Below are positions 22,198 to 27,477 of a stretch of DNA of 27,477 nucleotides, in pieces. The stretch spans positions 1 through 27,477 of the IMG/VR virus record IMGVR_UViG_3300042923_000450, one strand, 5' to 3'. Positions within the stretch are counted from its first letter, which is position 1, and every line of letters starts with the position of its first letter. The notes under the pieces are model-generated. The model was not told where the DNA came from, searched no databases, and saw only the letters and a list, made by a program, of their open reading frames with translations. The position numbers and the translations under genes were made by a program. The DNA is from a virus.

Positions 22198-22415
22198 CAT
22201 ATTATAAATTGCTTTCTCCGAAGCACAAGGATACCATTGTCCGTACTGAAGGGAGAAGCCAACAACAATATATTTCAGGTAAAGGCTGGGTTGACAGCGG
22301 CATCATGATCCAGTACTTCTCTGATGAGTCTGATTTCTATGGGAATTATACCGAGATATCCGAAAGTGAGGCGATGGAAATTGTCAATAGAAAAGGCTCT
22401 GGAAGTAGCTCGTAA
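22194..22415 (+). CDS. Small protein between MuF toxin and hydrolase (possible immunity factor)
   Basis: A 73-residue protein whose ATG overlaps the toxin stop (ATGA) and whose last 35 bases overlap the hydrolase gene. It contains YYKLLSPKHKDTIVRTEG, SGKGWVDSGIMIQYFSDESD and an acidic TEISESEAMEIV end; a small alpha/beta fold is likely, with no membrane segment or catalytic motif. Its position, wedged between a toxin domain and its putative enzymatic antidote, suggests a second, binding-type immunity protein or a chaperone. I do not recognise a named family. Confidence 0.75.
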   Translation: MTYYKLLSPKHKDTIVRTEGRSQQQYISGKGWVDSGIMIQYFSDESDFYGNYTEISESEAMEIVNRKGSGSSS

Positions 22416-22797
22416 AGCGCACGAGGGGCAAAAGGACAAGGCGGGAGCCGATTATATCTTGCACCCGCTTTCGGTGGCAGGTATGCTCGAATTAGAACAA
22501 GAGAAGATTGTCGCTCTGCTCCATGACGTTGTTGAGGATTCAGACATGACGCTTTCTGATCTCCTGGAGATGGGATTCGAGGAGGAAATCGTAAAAGCCG
22601 TGGGACTACTGACCAAGGACGGCACGCATTATGGTGAATACCTGAACAGGATAAAGCTTAACCCGCTTGCCAGGGAAGTAAAGATCGCAGATCTGAGACA
22701 CAACATGGATCTGAGCAGAATCCCAGACCCAACAGAAAAGGATTTACATAGGGTAGAAAAATACAAAAACAGTCTTGAATTTCTTCAAGCGGAATAG
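22381..22797 (+). CDS. Small alarmone hydrolase (SpoT/MESH1-like HD domain), probable immunity
   Basis: A single-domain pyrophosphohydrolase of 138 residues. The HD motifs are intact: ARKAHEGQKDKAGADYILHP (H28), LLHDVVEDSD (H48, D49, E52, D53) and KIADLRHNMD (D104, N108), the manganese-binding and catalytic set of SpoT and MESH1. LLTKDGTHYGEY matches the family middle region. Such enzymes remove the 3-prime pyrophosphate of alarmones, and small hydrolases act as antitoxins for some toxSAS enzymes. TTG 22381 is the best start: MSIEKALEVARKAH is a typical family N-terminus and GAGG lies nine bases upstream. The frame is open further upstream, but that overlaps the 73-residue gene. No separate promoter was seen; a terminator follows directly. 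Confidence 0.88.
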   Translation: MSIEKALEVARKAHEGQKDKAGADYILHPLSVAGMLELEQEKIVALLHDVVEDSDMTLSDLLEMGFEEEIVKAVGLLTKDGTHYGEYLNRIKLNPLAREVKIADLRHNMDLSRIPDPTEKDLHRVEKYKNSLEFLQAE

Positions 22798-22823
22798 GCG
22801 CTTACTTCGGTAGGCGCTTTTAT
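22798..22823 (+). terminator. UUCG-loop terminator closing the toxin-immunity block
   Basis: GCGCTTAC (22798-22805), a TTCG tetraloop and GTAGGCGC (22810-22817, one G-T pair) are followed by TTTTAT. It lies immediately after the hydrolase stop codon, in the middle of the head operon. Confidence 0.85.
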
Positions 22824-22858
22824 ATTGTAGACATTCAGATTGTTAATTTTATTAGGAG

Positions 22859-23005
22859 GTGATTCTTCCTGTCTTGTCATGGAGCGCTGACGTTAAACAG
22901 GCTTGTTTTTTATTGTCTGAAAAGGCCAATTGTAAACTCAGCCGGAGAATAACGGCTATATCCCACCACCCGGAGAGCGGGAATAAAAATCTATGGAGGA
23001 ATTAA
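22859..23005 (+). other. Scaffold leader: tandem hairpins and a possible short frame
   Basis: An AGGAGGTGA ribosome-like site (22854-22862) is followed by a frame open from GTG 22859 to TAA 23003-23005 (48 codons; LSWSADVKQACFLLSEKANC inside). I do not recognise it. Two small stems with the same GGAGA feature, AGCCGGAGAATAACGGCT (22940-22957) and CCCGGAGAGCGGG (22969-22981), lie just before the scaffold ribosome site. This may be a structured leader rather than a gene. Confidence 0.3.
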
Positions 23006-23007
23006 AA

Positions 23008-23631
23008 ATGGAATGGTTAAAAGCATTACTTGAGAAGGCAACGATTACAGACGGAAAGCTTGATATAGATGGTTTGATGAAAACGATTAAAGAAGAGTTC
23101 CCGAAGAATGCGGTGCCAAAGTCAGAGTTCAATACACTGAATGAGACCAAGAAAGATCTGGAGAAGCAGATCGGCGAAAGAGATACGCAGCTTAAGGATC
23201 TTCAGGGAAAGGTAAAGGGCAACGAAGACCTTGAAAAAACGATCAAGGACCTGCAGGAGGCCAACAAGACCACAAAAGAAACCTATGAGGCTAAGCTGAA
23301 AGACTTGAAAATCGAAACTGCTATTCAGGCAAAGCTCACTGATGCCAGGCACCCAGAACTTCTCGTCGGAAAAATCGATAAAACAAAATTATCGCTGTCC
23401 GAAGACGGTTCGCAGGTATTTGGCATTGATGAGCAGATTACTGCTCTCAAAGAAACTTATAAAGATCTGTTTACAACAGATATCAAAGGCAAGGGAGATC
23501 CTTTTAATAAGGACAAGAATCCTTCCGGGGTTAAGAACCCTTGGAGTAAGGAACATTTCAATCTGACGCAGCAAGCAAAGCTCCTGAAAGAAGATCCGGA
23601 GCTTGCAGCACAACTAAAAGCAAGTGTATAG
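23008..23631 (+). CDS. Capsid scaffolding protein, Phage_GP20-like
   Basis: A 207-residue protein that shapes the procapsid and is then lost. It starts MEWLKALLEKA, continues with KSEFNTLNETKKDLEKQIGE and a long coiled coil (about 45-115), then IQAKLTDARHPELLVGKIDK, and ends in a hydrophilic tail with FNKDKNPSGVKNPWSKE, the usual pattern of GP20-type scaffolds. I chose ATG 23008, with GGAGGAA seven bases upstream, over the in-frame ATG at 22993, which has no ribosome site of its own. The major capsid gene follows after 35 bp. Confidence 0.9.
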   Translation: MEWLKALLEKATITDGKLDIDGLMKTIKEEFPKNAVPKSEFNTLNETKKDLEKQIGERDTQLKDLQGKVKGNEDLEKTIKDLQEANKTTKETYEAKLKDLKIETAIQAKLTDARHPELLVGKIDKTKLSLSEDGSQVFGIDEQITALKETYKDLFTTDIKGKGDPFNKDKNPSGVKNPWSKEHFNLTQQAKLLKEDPELAAQLKASV

Positions 23632-23666
23632 GCAATAAGATTAAAAGAAAAGAGAGGTAAATTAAT

Positions 23667-24617
23667 ATGCCAACAAGAATTGCGGACGTTATAGTCCCTG
23701 AGGTGTTTAATCCATACGTAATTCAAAGAACTGCGCAGCTGTCTGCGTTAGTCCAAAGCGGAATTGTAGTTCCAAACCCTGAGCTTGACAGGCTAGCCTC
23801 AGCAGGCGGAAAACTGATCAATATGCCATACTGGGATGATTTGACCGGCGATGATGAAGTTCTTTCAGACAGCACCGCCCTGACACCTGGGAAAATCACA
23901 GCCGGTCAGGACGTCGCTGTATTACTCATGAGAGGTAAGGCGTGGGCAGCAAACGATTTAGCCAAAGCCTTGTCTGGTGATGATCCAATGAGAGCGATTG
24001 GTGACTTGGTATCAGCTTATTGGGCACGTATGGAGCAGAAAGTGCTTATCGCAACCCTTAATGGTGCGATGGGCGCAGCTACAATGACTGGAAATGTTCA
24101 TGATATCAGCGCGGGAACAGGCGATGCAGCAAATATTGATGGAACGAATTTCCTTGATGCATCTCAGAAACTGGGAGACGCAAAAGATCGTCTCGTAGCT
24201 GTTGCAATGCACAGTGCAGTCGAGACATACCTTGCTAAACTCAATTTGATTGAGTACATTAAGGAATCCGAAGCAAATCCTCGCGTACCGTACTACATGA
24301 ACAAGCGTGTTATTGTCGACGACGGTATGCCGGTTACAACTGGCGTATATACCACATATCTCTTCGGAGAGGGCGCTATTGGACGCGGCGAAGGAAGCGC
24401 TCCGGTACCCACCGAGACAGACCGAGACAGCCTGGCTGGTGATGACATCCTGATCAATCGCAGACACTTCATTCTGCATCCTAGAGGCATCGCATTCACA
24501 GGAAACCCCACAGGAGCGTCTCCAACAAATGCAGAGTTGTCCACTACCACAAACTGGGCAAGAAAGTACGAGAACAAGAACATTCGTATTGTCCAGTTCA
24601 AACATAAGATTGGTTAA
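23667..24617 (+). CDS. Major capsid protein
   Basis: Main shell subunit, 316 residues. The start PTRIADVIVPEVFNPYVIQR and the following NMPYWDDLTGDDEVLSDSTA are typical of a capsid family in Firmicute phages with an HK97-type fold. The C-terminal half has YLFGEGAIGRGEG and NRRHFILHPRGIAFTG. There is no N-terminal delta domain or protease gene nearby, consistent with the separate scaffold gene. AGAGAGGTAA lies before the ATG. Confidence 0.93.
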   Translation: MPTRIADVIVPEVFNPYVIQRTAQLSALVQSGIVVPNPELDRLASAGGKLINMPYWDDLTGDDEVLSDSTALTPGKITAGQDVAVLLMRGKAWAANDLAKALSGDDPMRAIGDLVSAYWARMEQKVLIATLNGAMGAATMTGNVHDISAGTGDAANIDGTNFLDASQKLGDAKDRLVAVAMHSAVETYLAKLNLIEYIKESEANPRVPYYMNKRVIVDDGMPVTTGVYTTYLFGEGAIGRGEGSAPVPTETDRDSLAGDDILINRRHFILHPRGIAFTGNPTGASPTNAELSTTTNWARKYENKNIRIVQFKHKIG

Positions 24618-24632
24618 TAGGAGGTGTAGCAT

Positions 24633-24818
24633 ATGAGCGCAACTGCGTTTCAGAGAATGCGGCGTGAAGCCTTGGCGAAAGAGCAGCAAGACCAGGAGGA
24701 AACCTCTGAGGGCTTAACTGTTAAACAGATTAAAAATCTGCTTAAGGACAAGGCTGTTGAGTTTGATCCCAAGGCCAAGAAAGAAGATCTAATTAAACTG
24801 TTAGAGGGCGCTGAGTAA
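24633..24818 (+). CDS. HeH/LEM-like domain protein of the head region
   Basis: A 61-residue protein. Residues 1-27 are charged and disordered (RREALAKEQQDQEETSEG). Residues 28-60 form a HeH or SAP-like helix-extended-helix (LTVKQIKNLLKDKAVEF, then KEDLIKLLEG), which often binds nucleic acid. Genes of this type commonly sit right after the capsid gene and may interact with DNA near the portal or decorate the head. TAGGAGGTG lies seven bases before the ATG. The role is not established. Confidence 0.8.
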   Translation: MSATAFQRMRREALAKEQQDQEETSEGLTVKQIKNLLKDKAVEFDPKAKKEDLIKLLEGAE

Positions 24819-24849
24819 ATCAGCTCCCTTTTTTAAGGAGTTGATCAGA

Positions 24850-25191
24850 ATGCTAATAACAGACTTACTCGCAAAAGTTAGAGAAAACCTTAAAATAACC
24901 AGCACGGACAAAGACCTTATGATCAATGATGTCATACAGGATGCAATGAATTACTGCAATCTTACTGAACTTCCTGAAGCACTGGAGCCATACATTCGTA
25001 AGAAAGTAAAGGCAATCATTGATTATGAGGCGGAGAATGGGGATGCTGCCGTATTCGATGTGAAGTCAATCAAAGAGGGGGATACGTCCATTACTTATAA
25101 TGTTGACGGTTCTATCTCTAAGGATACTATCTACGGGCTGTCTGACCGAGATAAGAAAACACTGCAGCAGTTTAGGAGGACACGGAAATGA
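24850..25191 (+). CDS. Head-tail connector protein, gp15/gp6-like
   Basis: A 113-residue adaptor that docks under the portal. The helical pattern fits the SPP1 gp15 and HK97 gp6 family: LLAKVRENLKITSTDKDLMI, then LEPYIRKKVKAIIDYEAENG and a short beta part (DTSITYNVDGSISKDT). I chose ATG 24850, nine bases from AAGGAG; a TTG at 24841 is in frame but touches the ribosome site. Its stop overlaps the next ATG (ATGA). Confidence 0.8.
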   Translation: MLITDLLAKVRENLKITSTDKDLMINDVIQDAMNYCNLTELPEALEPYIRKKVKAIIDYEAENGDAAVFDVKSIKEGDTSITYNVDGSISKDTIYGLSDRDKKTLQQFRRTRK

Positions 25192-25523
25192 AACCTTCGG
25201 AACGATTGTGGAAAGACAGAATGGATGTGTACCGCTGGACCGAGAACGTGGTTAACGGCGTTACGAAGAACAGTGAATCGCAAATCGCTTACGGAATCAA
25301 GTGTCATTATAGCGGTGGGAGTTTGACGGATACGGGGGACCAAGGCTCTCCCGACCTGGTCAACTCCCATAAGCTTTTCTGCAGTTCGAGTGCTGACATT
25401 AAGGAGGGAGACCGGGTTGTCATAACCCAACGGAATGGGAATACCATCAGTCTTTCTGTCGGTGAGGGTTTTGTTTATTCCGGAAAGTTCGAATTCAGTG
25501 TTAAGCGGAGTGATAAGGCATGA
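25188..25523 (+). CDS. Head-closure (stopper) protein
   Basis: A 111-residue, mostly beta protein in the slot of SPP1 gp16-like head-completion proteins, which seal the connector and hold DNA in. It has RLWKDRMDVYRWTENVVNGV, KCHYSGGSLTD and IKEGDRVVITQRNGNTISLS. It is coupled on both sides by four-base overlaps. The family call rests on size, fold pattern and order rather than a strict motif. Confidence 0.7.
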   Translation: MKPSERLWKDRMDVYRWTENVVNGVTKNSESQIAYGIKCHYSGGSLTDTGDQGSPDLVNSHKLFCSSSADIKEGDRVVITQRNGNTISLSVGEGFVYSGKFEFSVKRSDKA

Positions 25524-26008
25524 CCAGTAACAAGGCATATAACCAAAAGCAGGTCGAAAAGTACCGAAGAATTCTGCGCAGTTATTTTGGGGACATCCGC
25601 CAGATCGATGCAAAATGTCTCAATAAAGCTGTAAACATTGGAAAAGCCGACGCAATTAAAAATACGCCTGTTGGGGACTATCCACATGCAGTTGATTTTT
25701 ACACGAGAGAAGGTAAACATGTTCATTTCGATGTAAAAACAGTTAAGATGGGCGGGTTCATGCGCCGGAGCTGGAAGTCCAGTAGAATAAGGCGGGCGGG
25801 AAAAGTCATAACCAAAGTCCTTTACAATACCGCAGACTATGCCTCGTATGTAAATGACGGGCATCGTGTTGTGAATAAGTCTGGAGAAACAGTGGGATGG
25901 ATCGAAGGCGATTTCATGCTTGAGAGGGCAATGCACGTGGTTGAGACAAATCTTGCGGCTGAATTCCAGAAAGAAGTGATAAAGGTGGGGAAGAAATATG
26001 TTAAGTGA
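25520..26008 (+). CDS. HK97 gp10-like tail-completion protein
   Basis: A 162-residue protein of the HK97-gp10/XkdI-like group, which acts at the head-tail junction. It has AIKNTPVGDYPH, MGGFMRRSWK and the family-typical TADYASYVNDGHRV, then GWIEGDFMLERAM. The mix of short helices and strands fits. It overlaps both neighbours by a few bases, within a tightly coupled connector block. Confidence 0.83.
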   Translation: MTSNKAYNQKQVEKYRRILRSYFGDIRQIDAKCLNKAVNIGKADAIKNTPVGDYPHAVDFYTREGKHVHFDVKTVKMGGFMRRSWKSSRIRRAGKVITKVLYNTADYASYVNDGHRVVNKSGETVGWIEGDFMLERAMHVVETNLAAEFQKEVIKVGKKYVK

Positions 26009-26405
26009 TGTAAAACAGGCGATCGTGGACAAATTGGCAGCCTTATATCCGACATTTAAGATCTATGACGATAATGTCCCGCAGAATTTTAAAACGCCCT
26101 CATTCCAAATCTTTATCTTCGACCAAGATTACGGGAAAAGGTTAGGCAAGAAATATAAAAGTCTGGTGTCATTTGATCTGGCCTATTTTAGCAATAAAAA
26201 GATTTCAGACATTAGAATAGACTGCCTCGAGGTCCAAGAAACGCTTCTCAGGGAGCTGGATATTGCCGGAACTTATCGGATACAGAATAAGCAAGCCAAA
26301 ATCACAGACAATGTTCTGCATATTACCTTCGATGTAGGCTTTTCAGAAATGATAGTTGAAACCGGAACAGTGATGCAGGCACAAGAAACCACAACCAATA
26401 TTTAA
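25998..26405 (+). CDS. Tail terminator-like protein (XkdJ/DUF6838-like)
   Basis: A 135-residue protein in the slot between the gp10-like gene and the tail sheath. It has VKQAIVDKLAALYPTFKIYD, then FQIFIFDQDYGKRLGKKYKS and KITDNVLHITFDVGF, an alpha/beta pattern like that of tail terminators in PBSX-type myophages. It starts inside the preceding gene, 11 bases before its end. The family name is tentative; the placement argues strongly for a tail-end or neck role. Confidence 0.7.
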   Translation: MLSDVKQAIVDKLAALYPTFKIYDDNVPQNFKTPSFQIFIFDQDYGKRLGKKYKSLVSFDLAYFSNKKISDIRIDCLEVQETLLRELDIAGTYRIQNKQAKITDNVLHITFDVGFSEMIVETGTVMQAQETTTNI

Positions 26406-26423
26406 AAGAAATGGAGGGTTATC

Positions 26424-27464
26424 ATGGGAGGAACATGGACCAGTCAAAATAAAATCCTTCCCGGCGCCTATATCAATTTCCTAACCAATGCTCCGCTGTC
26501 CATTACGCCGGGCGACAGAGGCATTGTTGTGATCCTGCAGGAAATGAGTAAGGGCACCCAGGATGATATGTATACCATCACGGCTACCGATGCCAGTGAA
26601 TGGCCGGCGGCTGCCACAGCTGCGGATAAATTCCTGGCAGGTGAAGCCTTGAAAGGTGCAAAGACGGTTATCATCTATAATCTTGGCGCCGCAACTCACG
26701 AAGCTGCGGACGTAACCGCAGCATTGGCAGCATTAAAAACGGTAAACTTCAATGTCCTTTGCTATCCGTACACGACTTCCGCAATCCACGCATCGATCAA
26801 AACATGGGTTGAGGCCATGAGAAATGATGAGGGCGTCAAGATCCAGGCGGTGTTACCGGACTATGTAGCAGATAGCGAAGCGATTATCAATGTTACGCAG
26901 GCAGTCCGGTTGTCTGACGGGACTTCACTCACAAATGCTCAGGTAACGGCTTGGGTTGCGGGTGTTACGGCGGGTGCGGCTGTTTATCAGTCAAATACCG
27001 GAAAGAAGTACATTGGCGCAATCGATGTTGTGCCGAGAATGACCAAGTCAGAGATGGAGGCGGCAATCACGGCCGGGAAATTCATCTTCAAGGTTGACTC
27101 CGCTCAAAATGTCATGGCAGTGTATGACATCAACTCGCTCACGACCACAACAACTTCGAAGGGCGCTCAGTTCAAAAAGAACAGGATCATCCGTACTCTC
27201 GATGGTATTAACAATGATATCGTTGAAATCTTCGAATCTGGGTATGCCGGAAAGGTCAACAACAACGCCGACGGAAGATCCCTCCTGCGTGCGACGCTAG
27301 TTCAGTATTTCAATGAGCTCCAGCGCCTTGCAGCAATCCAGAACTTTACCGCCGACGATGTTACAGTATCCGCGGGAGCTGCTTCAGATGCTGTCCTGAT
27401 TGAATGTTATATCCAGCCGGTTGACAGCGTTGAAAAGATGTACATCACAGTCAACTTATCCTAA
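26424..27464 (+). CDS. Contractile tail sheath protein
   Basis: A 346-residue sheath protein, which identifies the phage as contractile-tailed. It starts TSQNKILPGAYINFLTNAP, with the family pattern PGVYINF...GDRGIV. The middle has KTVIIYNLGAATHE and NFNVLCYPYTTSAIHASIKT. The C-terminal part carries KNRIIRTLDGINNDIVEIFE and the final NGRSLLR-type block (NNADGRSLLRATLVQYFNEL) and IQPVDSVEKMYITVNLS, which form the sheath handshake strands. ATGGAGGG lies eight bases before the ATG. An AAGGAGG after the stop (27467-27473) announces the next gene, expected to be the tail tube, outside the window. Confidence 0.95.
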   Translation: MGGTWTSQNKILPGAYINFLTNAPLSITPGDRGIVVILQEMSKGTQDDMYTITATDASEWPAAATAADKFLAGEALKGAKTVIIYNLGAATHEAADVTAALAALKTVNFNVLCYPYTTSAIHASIKTWVEAMRNDEGVKIQAVLPDYVADSEAIINVTQAVRLSDGTSLTNAQVTAWVAGVTAGAAVYQSNTGKKYIGAIDVVPRMTKSEMEAAITAGKFIFKVDSAQNVMAVYDINSLTTTTTSKGAQFKKNRIIRTLDGINNDIVEIFESGYAGKVNNNADGRSLLRATLVQYFNELQRLAAIQNFTADDVTVSAGAASDAVLIECYIQPVDSVEKMYITVNLS

Positions 27465-27477
27465 TGAAGGAGGATTG

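Noticed and set aside
22324-22380. ATG 22324 as start of the hydrolase
   Set aside because: The extra residues (MSLISMGIIPRYPKVRRW) lie inside the 73-residue gene and do not resemble the family N-terminus. TTG 22381 gives a typical start with GAGG at a suitable distance.

Overview
The window is the left and central part of a temperate phage genome (prophage) in a low-to-moderate GC Firmicute, most likely a Clostridia-type host. Pointers are strong AGGAGG ribosome sites, frequent TTG and GTG starts, an AbrB-type regulator, a 3D-domain protein and PBSX/SPP1-like structural genes. Nothing in the sequence names the species. The left end lies inside the integrase gene and the right end just after the tail sheath gene, so lysis, most tail genes and both att sites are outside.

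Layout. (1) 1-4192, minus strand, lysogeny and accessory: partial tyrosine integrase; an AT-rich two-gene cassette (D12 adenine methyltransferase and a ParB/Srx-like protein with a helical C-terminus) with its own promoters; a short ImmA-like metallopeptidase; a CI-type repressor. (2) 4202-4362: divergent control region with three copies of an operator (consensus ACTCAAAACGAGT), one filling the spacer of the rightward promoter. (3) 4363-13409, plus strand, early genes: Cro-like protein, excisionase-like protein, AbrB/zinc-finger protein, membrane 3D-domain protein, SMC/RecF-like ATPase, Sak4-like annealing ATPase, DUF669 protein, SF2 helicase, primase-helicase fusion, RusA resolvase. Between the last two is a probable replication origin: four 34-35 bp iterons, an AT tract and a long inverted repeat. 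(4) 13410-16894, middle region: structured intergenic RNA candidate, HTH protein, Lar-like zinc-ribbon protein, a 50-residue membrane protein, an ArpU/sigma-70-region-4-like late regulator, an AT-rich moron-like membrane gene, and a beta-class DNA methyltransferase that seems to start at a non-canonical ATT codon. (5) 16912-27464, late genes: strong promoter, small gene, TerS, TerL, portal, MuF minor head protein, scaffold, major capsid, HeH-domain protein, connector and completion proteins, tail sheath. The sheath makes this a contractile-tailed (myovirus) phage.

The most interesting system is at 20452-22797. The MuF minor head protein is 581 residues. Its C-terminal third looks like a RelA/SpoT-type nucleotide pyrophosphokinase (toxSAS-like) domain: Asp461, Tyr506 and Glu522 match the order and spacing of the family's catalytic residues. 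Overlapping it downstream are a 73-residue protein and a 138-residue small alarmone hydrolase (RelA/SpoT HD domain) with its metal-site residues intact. A UUCG-capped terminator closes the block. I read this as a virion-borne MuF polymorphic toxin with an enzymatic immunity gene: the toxin would travel in the capsid into the recipient cell, while the hydrolase protects the lysogen or producing cell. The function is inferred; the motifs and gene order are seen directly.
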